Source: Aidingimonas lacisalsi
GTDB lineage: Bacteria > Pseudomonadota > Gammaproteobacteria > Pseudomonadales > Halomonadaceae
NCBI RefSeq assembly: GCF_008079445.1
Contig: NZ_VRYH01000006.1
Coordinates: 186,001-250,000 of the forward strand
DNA: 64,000 nucleotides
Direction of reading: 5' to 3'
Of the stretch, positions 17,195 through 26,694 are shown in pieces. The translations under genes and the position numbers were made by a program. Below the pieces are notes generated by a model, which saw nothing but the letters and a program-made list of their open reading frames with translations, was not told the origin of the DNA and searched no databases. The first letter of the stretch is position 1. The number at the start of each line of letters is the position of its first letter.

Positions 17195-18204
17195 TGCGTC
17201 GCAGGATGCAGAATGGCAGCGCCTGGGTCGTTGGCATGTGTATTGCCGCCTTGCCATTGATTGCGTCGGCAGCCGACACCTCCTTGAGCGATGCATGGGA
17301 TGCGGAAGGGTTCGATTGCCGCGTTCTGGATGGCCAGTCGTCCCCCGAGACGGCGGCACAATGGTTCGAGCGAAGCCTATGGGCCAAGCATTGTTACACG
17401 CTTCAGGCGAGTGCTGTCCGCATCAGTAGTGATGGCGTCAGGACCCTGGCACTTTCCCATGACATTCAGGATGGCATCGAGCGCGAAGTGGCCCGCTTCC
17501 TCGATGGCCCCCAGATGGTCTATGAACGACGTGGCCGTATAGGTCGTGCCGGCTGGACCGAACCTGACAAGGACGTGCCGGCATCGCCGTCCGTAACGAT
17601 GGACCATGTCCGCGAACACTATCGCCTGACCTTGGGAGAAGAAGAACGGATTGCTGGCCGCAAGTCAGTGCGCCTGGATATCGAACCATTGGACAGCATG
17701 CGGTATGGGCACCGCCTATGGCTGGATTACGCCACCGCCTTGCCTCTGAAGCAGATGCTGGTTCGTCATGATGGCCGTGTGCTGGAAACCTTTCAGTTGA
17801 CAGGACTCGAACGGCCCACGCTTTACGATGGACGCATCCAGCTCGACGAGCTTCGCACTTCACCGGAAACCGACTGGGAGCCGGGCTGGTTACCCAATGG
17901 GTACGCTCCCCAACCGATCGCGATGACCCGCGACCACGATGACGATGGTATCAGGCATCGTCTGTTCAGTGATGGTTTGTCCACCTTGAGTGTCTTCGTC
18001 GAGCCGCTGGAAGCGGGGACCCCCTCCTTGTCACCAGGCATGCACCGTTTGGGGATTTCCTATGCCGCTGTACGCCATATCGACGTCGATGATCAGCCCA
18101 GGCAGGTCATGGCCATGGGTGAGCTCCCCCCGCGGGTACTACTTCAGGTGGTGGAGCAAATCGAGTGGCGCTCGGATGACGACAGCAACGATACCGTTGA
18201 TTGA
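17194..18204 (+). CDS. mucB: Periplasmic sigma-E regulator MucB/RseB
   Basis: 336 residues, starting at the ATG at 17194 that overlaps the mucA stop. A signal peptide (MRRRMQNGSAWVVGMCIAALPLIASAADT) is followed by the lipoprotein-like N-terminal domain and a C-terminal domain typical of RseB (EPGWLPNGYAPQPIAMTRD ... GLSTLSVFVEPLE). RseB binds the periplasmic part of the anti-sigma factor and shields it from the site-1 protease. Its place in the operon confirms the role. Confidence 0.93.
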   Translation: MRRRMQNGSAWVVGMCIAALPLIASAADTSLSDAWDAEGFDCRVLDGQSSPETAAQWFERSLWAKHCYTLQASAVRISSDGVRTLALSHDIQDGIEREVARFLDGPQMVYERRGRIGRAGWTEPDKDVPASPSVTMDHVREHYRLTLGEEERIAGRKSVRLDIEPLDSMRYGHRLWLDYATALPLKQMLVRHDGRVLETFQLTGLERPTLYDGRIQLDELRTSPETDWEPGWLPNGYAPQPIAMTRDHDDDGIRHRLFSDGLSTLSVFVEPLEAGTPSLSPGMHRLGISYAAVRHIDVDDQPRQVMAMGELPPRVLLQVVEQIEWRSDDDSNDTVD

Positions 18205-18216
18205 TTGTAGTGCGTG

Positions 18217-18753
18217 ATGACGATGGACAGAGACGCTTTACCCGATGACTCATTACTGATCGAGACCGCTCGAGTCGTCGCCCCCTTCTCCGGGGGGGCT
18301 TGGGTGGCGGTGGTTCCGGCTGGCGGATGTCAGCGATGTCAGTCTCGTCAGGGCTGTGGTGCCGGCTTGCTTTCAGCTTGGCGGCGACCAGCGGAGCGGC
18401 GCCTGGCTATCCTGGCCGACCGTCCACTGCGAGTGGGTGATAGCGTTCGTATCGGTATCGATTCGAAACGCGTGCTCAATGGGGCACTGCTCGTCTATGG
18501 TCTACCGCTGTGTCTATCGCTCGTGGCTGGAAGCGTGGCGGAAATGGCCTGGCCGTCTTACCAAGGTAGTGTACCCATGGCTTTTGGTGCGGGGTTGTTG
18601 GCCGGTTTCGGTGTGTCCCACTGGCTGGCACGTCGTTGGGCCGGCCTCTATCGCCCCCGACTGATGGAGATCCTGGTTTCGAACGATAACAACGAGATTG
18701 TCGATACCCGCTTAACGAGTATCGAGGGCATGAGCAAGGGTGATACACGTTAA
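18217..18753 (+). CDS. mucC: RseC/MucC family membrane protein
   Basis: About 178 residues; ATG codons at 18217 and 18223 and a GTG at 18214 are all possible starts. The N-terminus has the cysteine cluster of the SoxR-reducing/RseC family (GGCQRCQSRQGCGAG), then two membrane helices (LLVYGLPLCLSLVAGSVAEMAW and VPMAFGAGLLAGFGVSHWLA) and a short basic tail. RseC-type proteins modulate sigma-E activity and are linked to SoxR reduction. It lies between mucB and mucD in the expected order. Confidence 0.9.
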   Translation: MTMDRDALPDDSLLIETARVVAPFSGGAWVAVVPAGGCQRCQSRQGCGAGLLSAWRRPAERRLAILADRPLRVGDSVRIGIDSKRVLNGALLVYGLPLCLSLVAGSVAEMAWPSYQGSVPMAFGAGLLAGFGVSHWLARRWAGLYRPRLMEILVSNDNNEIVDTRLTSIEGMSKGDTR

Positions 18754-18780
18754 CACTTTGACGCTTTCGCAGGAGTTCTC

Positions 18781-20208
18781 ATGGAACGCAAAACTAGACA
18801 TCTTTTCCTGGGGGTATGGCTGCTGGTCATGCTATTTGCCTGGCAATCCGCTAATGCCCGTGACTTACCCGATTTCACCGAATTGGTCGAGGATGCCGCC
18901 CCGGGGGTAGTCAACATTTCCACGACGCGTACCATCTCGGCCCAAGGCTCTCAGTTCCAAGGGCCCGGTGGTCAAGAGATCCCCGAAATCTTTCGTCGCT
19001 TCTTTGGCGACCAGATTCCGATGCCTCCCGGCAGTGATCGAGGACGGGAGCAGCAGCGCCAGTCGTTGGGATCCGGCTTCGTGATCAGCGAGGATGGCTA
19101 TATCTTGACCAATGCACACGTCGTCAAGGACGCCGATGAGATCGTGGTCAGTCTAAATGACCGCCGGGAACTGGAAGCGGAGCTGGTCGGTGCTGATACC
19201 AAGACCGATGTTGCCCTGTTGAAGGTCGAGGACGACGAGTCCTTGCCGGTCCTCGCCATAGGTGACTCCGAGGACCTTCAGGTTGGTGAATGGGTCGCGG
19301 CGATAGGGTCTCCCTTCGGCTTTGACCATTCGGTGACGGCAGGTATCGTCAGTGCCATCAACCGGACCCTGCCCAGCGACGCCTACGTGCCTTTCATTCA
19401 GACCGATGTTGCCATCAATCCTGGTAACTCGGGGGGGCCGCTGTTCAACCTCGACGGTGAAGTCGTCGGTATCAATTCGCAGATCTTCACGCGTAGCGGC
19501 GGGTTCATGGGACTATCGTTCGCCATTCCCATCGACGTGGCGATGGATATCGCCGATCAGTTACGTGAAGACGGCCATGTCAGCCGTGGCTGGTTGGGTG
19601 TCGTGATTCAGCCGGTATCCAAGGATCTCGCGGAGTCCTTTGGTATGGAGGGGCCGAGCGGTGCCTTGATTGCGGATCTCGATCCTGATGGCCCTGCCGC
19701 CGAGAGCGGATTGCGTGCCGGTGACGTCATCCTCGAGGTCGATGGAGAAAAGGTGGAAGCCTCCAATAAACTGCCACGCTTGATCGGCCGTGTCTCCCCG
19801 GGGACCGAGGTCGAACTGACCCTGTTGCGTGACGGTGAACGACGCACCGAGGCCGTTACCGTCGGCGACTGGCCGGATAGTGAGCAGAGCGGTAGCGCCA
19901 TGGGGCAGTCCGATAGTGACAGCCAGGCGCGTATCGGCATTTCCGTCAGTGAACTGGATCCACGTCAACGCGAACAGTTGGACATCGATGGCGGGGTGCA
20001 GGTGCGCCGAGTCGAATCCGGCGGAGCGGCGGCCGCAGCGGGTATTCGTGCCGGCGATGTCATCGTCTCGGTAGACCGGCAGACGGTCGATTCTCCACGT
20101 CGTCTGGTCGAGATCATCGATTCCGTGGACACCGATCGGGCCGTCCCGGTACGCCTGTATCGTGATGGACGCTCCTTGTTCGTGGCGCTTCGTCTCGGGA
20201 ACGAGTGA
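18781..20208 (+). CDS. mucD: Periplasmic serine protease MucD/DegP-like
   Basis: 475 residues. Signal peptide MERKTRHLFLGVWLLVMLFAWQSANA. The trypsin-like triad is His113 (LTNAHVV), Asp143 (TDVALL) and Ser217 (NPGNSGGPLF). Two PDZ domains follow (from SRGWLGVVIQPVS and from ARIGISVSELDPRQ). It degrades misfolded envelope proteins and restrains sigma-E signalling. Start ATG has AGGAG about 7 nt upstream. As the last gene of the algU operon it is followed by two hairpins. Confidence 0.96.
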   Translation: MERKTRHLFLGVWLLVMLFAWQSANARDLPDFTELVEDAAPGVVNISTTRTISAQGSQFQGPGGQEIPEIFRRFFGDQIPMPPGSDRGREQQRQSLGSGFVISEDGYILTNAHVVKDADEIVVSLNDRRELEAELVGADTKTDVALLKVEDDESLPVLAIGDSEDLQVGEWVAAIGSPFGFDHSVTAGIVSAINRTLPSDAYVPFIQTDVAINPGNSGGPLFNLDGEVVGINSQIFTRSGGFMGLSFAIPIDVAMDIADQLREDGHVSRGWLGVVIQPVSKDLAESFGMEGPSGALIADLDPDGPAAESGLRAGDVILEVDGEKVEASNKLPRLIGRVSPGTEVELTLLRDGERRTEAVTVGDWPDSEQSGSAMGQSDSDSQARIGISVSELDPRQREQLDIDGGVQVRRVESGGAAAAAGIRAGDVIVSVDRQTVDSPRRLVEIIDSVDTDRAVPVRLYRDGRSLFVALRLGNE

Positions 20209-20221
20209 TCCCTCGACCCGG

Positions 20222-20251
20222 GTGAAACAACCCTATACCAGGTTGTTTCAC
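20222..20251. terminator. Perfect 11-bp stem-loop after mucD
   Basis: GTGAAACAACC (20222-20232) pairs perfectly with GGTTGTTTCAC (20241-20251) across an 8-nt loop. There is no T-tract after it, so it could be an mRNA-stabilising stem or a protein operator rather than an intrinsic terminator. Confidence 0.5.
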
Positions 20252-20269
20252 TCGACGATAGAAACCATG

Positions 20270-20293
20270 TTCGGGGCCGTCAGCGGCCCCGAA
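20270..20293. terminator. Perfect 10-bp GC stem-loop between mucD and lepA
   Basis: TTCGGGGCCG pairs with CGGCCCCGAA across the tetraloop TCAG. It is the second hairpin in the 277-bp gap; together the two may insulate lepA from the stress operon. A T-tract is lacking (TCCATCTCT follows). Confidence 0.5.
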
Positions 20294-20485
20294 TCCATCT
20301 CTACCCGAATCAAGCAGAGACATGTCGCTCTGTGGCATTCGGGGAGATAAGACGACTTCGGTTCGATGGTTGCTGTTCCTGTCAGGCGCATGCCGGTACA
20401 ATGCGTGCAACCTCTTTCTCGCGCTCTGGAAATGACACACCGCATCATCTGTGCAGAAGCGTGTACGTAAACCGGATCATATTGC

Positions 20486-22303
20486 ATGAGCAGCACCGAT
20501 AACCGTAAAGAAATCAGCCATATACGAAACTTCTCCATCATTGCGCATATCGACCACGGCAAGTCGACCTTGTCCGACCGGATCATTCAGATCTGCGGCG
20601 GTTTGAGTGATCGTGAGCTCAAGGAGCAAGTGCTGGACTCGATGGATCTCGAGCGTGAGCGAGGCATTACCATCAAGGCCCAGTCGGTAACGCTGGATTA
20701 CCAGGCGGATGATGGTCAGACCTATCAACTCAACTTCATCGATACGCCCGGGCACGTCGACTTTTCGTATGAGGTGTCACGCTCCCTGTATGCTTGTGAA
20801 GGTGCCTTGCTGGTCGTTGATGCTGGGCAAGGCGTCGAGGCGCAGTCGGTAGCCAACTGCTATACCGCCGTCGAGCAGGGGCTGGAAGTGCTGCCCGTTC
20901 TCAATAAGATGGATCTCCCTCAGGCTGATCCTGATCGCGTCGCTCAGGAAATCGAGGAAGTGATCGGGCTCGATGCCACCGATGCCTGTCGGGTATCGGC
21001 CAAGAGCGGCTTGGGTATGGATGCGTTACTGGAGCGTCTTGTCCGGGACATACCGCCTCCCAAAGGTGATCCGGACGCCCCCTTGCAGGCGTTGATCGTC
21101 GACTCCTGGTTCGATAATTACCTGGGGGTGGTATCACTTGTCAGGCTATTCGACGGTACGCTCAAGAAAGGGGAAAAACTGCGTATCAAGTCGACGGGTC
21201 GGGACTGGCAAGCCAATGGAGTGGGTATCTTCACTCCGCTGCGCCGAGAGACCAACATCCTGCGTGCAGGGGAGGTAGGGTATGTCGTCGCGGGGATCAA
21301 GGATATCCATGGTGCACCGGTCGGCGATACGATAACCCATGCAAAAACCCCCGATATTCCTCGGCTACCGGGCTTCCAGAAAGTCAAACCGCAAGTCTAT
21401 GCCGGTATGTTCCCGGTTAGCTCCGATGACTATGAAGACTTCCGCGATGCCTTGGAGAAGCTGGCGCTCAATGATGCCTCTCTGGATTACGAACCCGAGA
21501 ATTCCGATGCATTGGGATTCGGGTTTCGAGTTGGCTTTCTCGGCACGCTGCATATGGAGATCGTTCAAGAGCGTCTCGAACGTGAGTATGACCTTGAGTT
21601 GCTGACGACGGCACCAACAGTCATCTATGAACTGTTGATGCATGATGGCGACATCACGTATGTGTCCAATCCTTCCAAGCTGCCCGACCTGGCCAGCGTT
21701 GAATCCATTAGTGAGCCAGTGGTGCGAGCCAGCATCCTGGTGCCGCAGGAATTCGTGGGTAATGTCATTGCTGAGTGTGAACAGCGGCGTGGCTCTCAAC
21801 TCGATATGCAGTTCCTCGGTAACCAGATCCAGCTTACTTATGAGTTACCGATGAGCGAAGTGGTCATGGATTTCTTCGACCGCCTCAAGTCCTTGTCGAA
21901 AGGGTATGCGTCGCTGGATTATAACTTCGAACGTTTCGAAGCGGCCCATCTCGTGAGGCTGGATGTATTGATCAATGGTGATAAAGTCGATGCACTGGCG
22001 GCGATCGTGCATCGCGATCAGGCTCATAGCCGTGGTCGCGCGCTCGTCGACAAAATGAAGGAATTGATCCCCCGACAAATGTTCGACGTGGCCATTCAGG
22101 CGACGATCGGTAGCCAGGTCGTGGCGCGCTCCACTGTCAAGGCCTTGCGTAAGAACGTGACGGCCAAGTGCTATGGCGGCGATGTGACCCGCAAGAAAAA
22201 GCTGCTCGAGAAACAAAAAGCCGGTAAGAAACGGATGAAACAAGTGGGTAAGGTGGAAATTCCCCAGGATGCCTTCCTTGCTGCGCTCAAGGTGAACGAC
22301 TAG
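20486..22303 (+). CDS. lepA: Elongation factor 4 (LepA)
   Basis: 605 residues. The GTPase motifs are [18 protein letters not shown] (G1), RGITIK (G2), DTPGHVDF (G3) and NKMDLPQ (G4). EF-G-like domains III and V and the LepA-specific C-terminal domain ([33 protein letters not shown]) are present. LepA is a ribosome-associated GTPase that assists translation or ribosome assembly under stress. It is followed 16 bp later by lepB, the standard pairing. Confidence 0.98.
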   Translation: MSSTDNRKEISHIRNFSIIAHIDHGKSTLSDRIIQICGGLSDRELKEQVLDSMDLERERGITIKAQSVTLDYQADDGQTYQLNFIDTPGHVDFSYEVSRSLYACEGALLVVDAGQGVEAQSVANCYTAVEQGLEVLPVLNKMDLPQADPDRVAQEIEEVIGLDATDACRVSAKSGLGMDALLERLVRDIPPPKGDPDAPLQALIVDSWFDNYLGVVSLVRLFDGTLKKGEKLRIKSTGRDWQANGVGIFTPLRRETNILRAGEVGYVVAGIKDIHGAPVGDTITHAKTPDIPRLPGFQKVKPQVYAGMFPVSSDDYEDFRDALEKLALNDASLDYEPENSDALGFGFRVGFLGTLHMEIVQERLEREYDLELLTTAPTVIYELLMHDGDITYVSNPSKLPDLASVESISEPVVRASILVPQEFVGNVIAECEQRRGSQLDMQFLGNQIQLTYELPMSEVVMDFFDRLKSLSKGYASLDYNFERFEAAHLVRLDVLINGDKVDALAAIVHRDQAHSRGRALVDKMKELIPRQMFDVAIQATIGSQVVARSTVKALRKNVTAKCYGGDVTRKKKLLEKQKAGKKRMKQVGKVEIPQDAFLAALKVND

Positions 22304-22319
22304 GAACGAGAGATATCAC

Positions 22320-23117
22320 ATGGATTTTTCGCTGCTGCTGGTGGTGGCCGTCGCCGTCTCGGGGCTGATTTGGCTCTTCGACTCTCTCTGGTGGAAACGG
22401 GGGCGCAAGGCACGCTTAGCGTCCGCCGAATCCGAGGGCACACTGGACGAGAAAACACGCAACAAATTGGCCAAGGACCCTTGGCTCGTCGATTATGCGC
22501 GCTCTTTCTTCCCGGTTCTGCTGGTCGTCCTGCTGCTGCGAAGCTTTCTGGTCGAACCCTTTCAGATACCTTCGGGATCGATGCGACCAACGTTGGAGGT
22601 TGGGGATTTCATCCTGGTCAACAAGTTCGCCTATGGATTGCGGCTACCCGTAGTCAACACGAAGTTCGTCGAGGTCGATGAGCCTGAGCGGGGGGACATC
22701 ATGGTGTTCCGTTTTCCCCAAGACCCATCGGTCAATTTCATCAAGCGTGTTGTCGGGCTTCCTGGTGACAGGATTCGTTATGAAGACAAGCAACTCTATG
22801 TCAACGGTGAGCAGGTATCCCATACGCTCGTCGAGGACAACCCGGAACAGTCACCCAATGAACGGATGCTCTTGGAGAACTTAGATGGCCGAGAGCACTT
22901 TATCTATAATGATCCGGACGATCCTGGTCCCCAATTGCGTGAACTGGAAGTGCCGAAAGGGCATTATTTCACCATGGGTGATAACCGTGACCATTCCAAC
23001 GATAGCCGCTACTGGGGATTCGTTCCCGAAGAAAATATCGTCGGCAAGGCATTTGCCGTATGGATGCACTGGGATGGAGGGTTGCCCAGCTTTACCGATA
23101 TCCGCCTGCTGCATTGA
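22320..23117 (+). CDS. lepB: Signal peptidase I
   Basis: 265 residues. One helix at the N-terminus (FSLLLVVAVAVSGLIWLFDSLWW) and a second near residue 65 (FFPVLLVVLLLRSFLVEPF) anchor the protein. The catalytic Ser87 is in PSGSMRPTLEVGD and Lys142 in FIKRVVGLPGD; box E (MGDNRDHSNDSRYWGFV) is intact. It cleaves signal peptides of Sec and Tat substrates such as the MucB, MucD and PhoD proteins here. Confidence 0.98.
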   Translation: MDFSLLLVVAVAVSGLIWLFDSLWWKRGRKARLASAESEGTLDEKTRNKLAKDPWLVDYARSFFPVLLVVLLLRSFLVEPFQIPSGSMRPTLEVGDFILVNKFAYGLRLPVVNTKFVEVDEPERGDIMVFRFPQDPSVNFIKRVVGLPGDRIRYEDKQLYVNGEQVSHTLVEDNPEQSPNERMLLENLDGREHFIYNDPDDPGPQLRELEVPKGHYFTMGDNRDHSNDSRYWGFVPEENIVGKAFAVWMHWDGGLPSFTDIRLLH

Positions 23118-23185
23118 ATCGCACCATTAATGTACTGGCGACGTCATACGCAATCGTAACATCCGGATAATAGAGCATACGTTTC

Positions 23186-23872
23186 GTGAGTAACCCCCTG
23201 AAAACATTCAGTCGGCGTATTGGCCATTCCTTCAGTGACTTTGCGTTGTTGGAATTAGCCATGACCCATCGTAGCTATGGTGGCCGAAATAATGAACGCC
23301 TCGAGTTCCTTGGTGACTCGATCGTCAATTTCGTGATTGCCGAAGCGCTCTATCGCCGCTTTCCGGATGCACGAGAGGGGCAGTTATCCCGCTTGCGGGC
23401 CCGTCTGGTCAAAGGTCAGACGCTGGCGGAACTGGCCCGAGAGTTCGACGTTGGTGATTGTCTGAATCTCGGATCCGGTGAAATGAAAAGTGGTGGTCAT
23501 CGCCGTGATTCCATCCTGGCCGATGCCATGGAAGCGGTCATTGGTGCCATTTACCTGGATGCTGGCATGGATGTCGTCAAGACTAGGGTCCTGTCCTGGT
23601 ACGGTACGCGTCTGGAAGCCATCGATTTGCAGGACACCCAGAAGGACCCCAAAACGCGATTGCAAGAATTCCTGCAGTCCCGGCAAGCCGCTCTGCCACG
23701 GTACGAGGTCGTGTCGGTCGAAGGTGAGGCGCATGCACAGACCTTCACGATCGAATGTCATGTCGAAGTGTTGGAGCAATACACCTTGGGTATTGGGTCG
23801 AGTCGTCGGCATGCCGAACAGCAGGCTGCTGAGAAAGCGTTGCAGCAACTCGATCCCCGGAGGGAAGCCTAA
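23186..23872 (+). CDS. rnc: Ribonuclease III
   Basis: 228 residues from a GTG start ([16 protein letters not shown]). The RNase III signature is [21 protein letters not shown], with the second acidic cluster [18 protein letters not shown]. The C-terminal double-stranded RNA-binding domain runs from [22 protein letters not shown] to [16 protein letters not shown]. It processes rRNA and structured mRNA. The era start codon directly follows the stop. Confidence 0.97.
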   Translation: MSNPLKTFSRRIGHSFSDFALLELAMTHRSYGGRNNERLEFLGDSIVNFVIAEALYRRFPDAREGQLSRLRARLVKGQTLAELAREFDVGDCLNLGSGEMKSGGHRRDSILADAMEAVIGAIYLDAGMDVVKTRVLSWYGTRLEAIDLQDTQKDPKTRLQEFLQSRQAALPRYEVVSVEGEAHAQTFTIECHVEVLEQYTLGIGSSRRHAEQQAAEKALQQLDPRREA

Positions 23873-24772
23873 ATGGTACAAACCTGTGGCTTCGTTGCCA
23901 TTGTCGGGCGTCCCAATGTCGGTAAATCGACATTGATGAATCATGTCCTTGGCCAGAAGATATCGATCACTTCGCGGCGACCCCAGACGACTCGTCATCA
24001 GGTATTGGGTATCAAGACCCTGGGAGATTCCCAGTCGATCTACGTCGATACGCCCGGGATTCATATCATGGGCAAGGATCGCAACAAGGCGATCAACCGC
24101 GCGATGAATCAGTCGGCCACTCACGCCTTGCGGGATATCGATTGCGTCGTCTTCATCATCGATAGAACACGTTGGGTCGAAGAAGACCAGATCGTTCTCG
24201 ACAAACTGGCCCATGTCCAGGCGCCTGTCATCCTGGCCGTCAATAAGGTCGACCGTGTACAGGACAAGGCCACGTTGTTGCCCTGGTTGGAGCAGCTTGC
24301 CAGCAAGCGAGATTTTGCCGCGATTGTGCCCTTATCCGCCAAGCATGGGACCAATATCAGCGAGCTTGAAGCGGAAGTTGCCAAGTATCTGCCCGAGAGT
24401 ATCCATTACTATCCCGAGGATCAGGTCACCGATCGCACAGAGCGTTTCCTGGCTGCTGAACTGGTGCGAGAAAAGATCACTCGCCAACTGGGAGACGAAC
24501 TCCCTTATCAGATGACCGTGGAGATCGAAGCGTTCCGCGATGAAGGTCGCATCATCCATATCGATGCATTGGTGCTCGTCGAGCGTCAGGGCCAGAAGAA
24601 GATCCTGATTGGAGAGAATGGCGAACGGATCAAGCATATCGGACGGGAAGCTCGCCTGGAAATGGAGCGCGCATTTGGCGCCAAGGTGATGCTTAACCTG
24701 TGGGTAAAAGTCAAGCGGGGTTGGTCCGACGACAGCCGGGCGCTCAAGAGTCTTGGCTATGATGTGGATTGA
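23873..24772 (+). CDS. era: GTPase Era
   Basis: 299 residues. G1 is [13 protein letters not shown]2 lies in TRHQVLGI, G3 is DTPGIH and G4 is NKVDRV. The C-terminal KH domain shows [24 protein letters not shown]. Era binds the 3' end of 16S rRNA in 30S maturation. It begins immediately after the rnc stop and precedes recO by 15 bp, so rnc-era-recO is an operon. Confidence 0.98.
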   Translation: MVQTCGFVAIVGRPNVGKSTLMNHVLGQKISITSRRPQTTRHQVLGIKTLGDSQSIYVDTPGIHIMGKDRNKAINRAMNQSATHALRDIDCVVFIIDRTRWVEEDQIVLDKLAHVQAPVILAVNKVDRVQDKATLLPWLEQLASKRDFAAIVPLSAKHGTNISELEAEVAKYLPESIHYYPEDQVTDRTERFLAAELVREKITRQLGDELPYQMTVEIEAFRDEGRIIHIDALVLVERQGQKKILIGENGERIKHIGREARLEMERAFGAKVMLNLWVKVKRGWSDDSRALKSLGYDVD

Positions 24773-24787
24773 TCGCTGATTCGTGCC

Positions 24788-25498
24788 ATGCAACCTCAGC
24801 CGGCTTACTTGCTGCATAAACACCCCTATCGTGAGACCAGCGCTCTTGTCGAGTTGCTGACGATGGATCACGGCCGCATTCGGGCGGTGGCACAGGGTGT
24901 GCAGCGGCCAGGCAGTCGAGGACGCGCGCGGCTACAACCGTATGCCCCTTTGCATGTCACCTGGACCGGTGAGGGCGATCTAAAGCGCCTGCGCATGATG
25001 GAGAGTCGCGGCGGGGCCGCCATGTTGACAGGGGAAGCGCTACTGTGCGGTTTCTATGCCAATGAATTATTGTCCCGTTTGCTACCGCTGGAGTTTCCCG
25101 TCAAGGAAGTCTTCGCGTTTTACGCTTCGATGCTGGAAGGTCTGCCACGTCCTGAAGGCAGAGAGCCGGCATTACGGCGTCTGGAATTGGCCTTGTTGGA
25201 AGCGCTGGATGCCGACCCATTGTTCATCGACGTTGACGGCCAGTCGCTCGACGCGCATGCCCGCTATGATTATTGTCCGGACAAGCGCTGTTTCGTACCG
25301 GCATCCGATCAGAGCGCCGGGTTGGACGGCCGGACTCTCCGCTTGCTTGCCAACAGTGACTGGGCGACTCCGGGACTGGCCTCATCGGCCAAACGCGTGA
25401 CGCGCACGGCCCTGGCGTCCCTGTTGGGGAACAAGCCGTTGCGCTCCCGAGAGTTGATGGTGAAACTTGCCAGGCGACGTCACGGCTCGACGTCCTGA
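24788..25498 (+). CDS. recO: DNA repair protein RecO
   Basis: 236 residues. The N-terminal OB fold (QPAYLLHKHPYRETSALVELLTMDHGRIRAVAQGVQRPGS) and helical C-terminal part (FYANELLSRLLPLEFPVKEVFAFYASMLEGL) are typical. RecO loads RecA on SSB-coated DNA with RecR. The zinc-site cysteines of some RecO proteins are not obvious beyond CPDKRC. Confidence 0.95.
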   Translation: MQPQPAYLLHKHPYRETSALVELLTMDHGRIRAVAQGVQRPGSRGRARLQPYAPLHVTWTGEGDLKRLRMMESRGGAAMLTGEALLCGFYANELLSRLLPLEFPVKEVFAFYASMLEGLPRPEGREPALRRLELALLEALDADPLFIDVDGQSLDAHARYDYCPDKRCFVPASDQSAGLDGRTLRLLANSDWATPGLASSAKRVTRTALASLLGNKPLRSRELMVKLARRRHGSTS

Positions 25499-25534
25499 CA
25501 GGTCATTTGAATGCAATCCTTGATGGAGACTGCC

Positions 25535-26311
25535 ATGCACCCGCCGAGAATCCTCCTGGGCGTCAATATCGACCATGTTGCGACGTTACGTCAGGCGCGC
25601 GGTACGCGTTACCCGGATCCCGTTCAAGCCGCGATGATGGCCGAGGAAGCCGGCGCCGATGGCATTACGGTGCATTTGCGTGAGGACCGTCGCCACATCC
25701 AGGAGCGTGATGTCAGGCTGCTGGCCGAGACACTCAATACACGCATGAACCTGGAAATGGCTGTCGTGGATGACATGGTGACGTTGGCTGAGGCGTTGCA
25801 ACCGGCCAACGTATGTCTCGTCCCTGAAAAGCGTGAGGAACTGACGACCGAGGGCGGGCTCGATGTCGTCGGCCAGCAACACGCTCTCGAAGCCGTGTGC
25901 CAGCGCTTGAGCGATGCAGGATGTACGGTATCGTTATTCATCGATCCTGATGTAGAGCAGATCCGGGGTGCGCATCGAGTGGGGGCGTCCGTTGTTGAAT
26001 TACACACTGGTGCTTACGCCGATGGCGGTGATTCGACCCGGGCCGAGTATGAGCGTCTGGTGAGGGCGGCCGAATTGGCGTTCGATCTGGGACTGACCGT
26101 CAATGCGGGACATGGCCTGAATTACCATAATGTCGAAGCGATTGCGGCCCTTCCCGGTATTCATGAACTGAATATTGGGCACGCCATCATTGCGAGGGCC
26201 CTGTTCGTCGGCATGAAGGAGGCCGTGACCGAAATGAGGCGCCTGGCGATAGCGGGTCAGGAAGCCGGCCTGGTGGCGGCCATGGCATCGCACGATCATG
26301 ACCACGACTGA
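25535..26311 (+). CDS. pdxJ: Pyridoxine 5'-phosphate synthase
   Basis: About 258 residues from the ATG at 25535 ([29 protein letters not shown]), with GGAGA 5 nt upstream; ATGs at 25511 and 25523 would add 4-8 residues. It makes pyridoxine phosphate from 1-deoxyxylulose 5-phosphate and amino-hydroxyacetone phosphate. Conserved [18 protein letters not shown] and [16 protein letters not shown] segments are seen. The tail ends in a His-Asp run (HDHDHD), slightly unusual. PLP made here is the cofactor of CysM and AcdS encoded further on. Confidence 0.95.
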   Translation: MHPPRILLGVNIDHVATLRQARGTRYPDPVQAAMMAEEAGADGITVHLREDRRHIQERDVRLLAETLNTRMNLEMAVVDDMVTLAEALQPANVCLVPEKREELTTEGGLDVVGQQHALEAVCQRLSDAGCTVSLFIDPDVEQIRGAHRVGASVVELHTGAYADGGDSTRAEYERLVRAAELAFDLGLTVNAGHGLNYHNVEAIAALPGIHELNIGHAIIARALFVGMKEAVTEMRRLAIAGQEAGLVAAMASHDHDHD

Positions 26312-26316
26312 AGACG

Positions 26317-26694
26317 ATGATTATCGGGATTGGTAATGACATCGTGCATGTCTCGCGCTGCGAGGCGGTATTGGCACGTCACGGAGAACGCGCAGTGGAA
26401 CGGCTGCTGGGCGAGCGCGAACGTATCCGTCTGAGTGGGCACCGCCAACCCGGTGCCTACCTGGCCAAGCGATTCGCCGCCAAGGAGGCGTTCGTCAAGG
26501 CATTGGGGTTAGGGTTGCGGCACGGCATGCGGTGGACGGATATCCAAGTCGTGAACGATTCCCTGGGACGTCCTGTCATGCTGTTGGATGGGCGAGCACG
26601 GGCACTTGCCGATGCCGCTCAGGTGCGGTGCATTCATGTGTCATTGTCCGATGAGAAGGACCTGGCATCGGCCGTCGTGGTGCTGGAATCCTGA
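26317..26694 (+). CDS. acpS: Holo-[acyl-carrier-protein] synthase
   Basis: 125 residues, starting MIIGIGNDIVHVSRCEAVL. The magnesium ligand Asp8 and the conserved Glu in LAKRFAAKEAFVKALGLGLRHGM are present. It transfers phosphopantetheine from CoA to the acyl carrier protein. It follows pdxJ by 5 bp. Its last 61 bp overlap the 3' end of the convergent hybrid kinase gene. Confidence 0.97.
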   Translation: MIIGIGNDIVHVSRCEAVLARHGERAVERLLGERERIRLSGHRQPGAYLAKRFAAKEAFVKALGLGLRHGMRWTDIQVVNDSLGRPVMLLDGRARALADAAQVRCIHVSLSDEKDLASAVVVLES

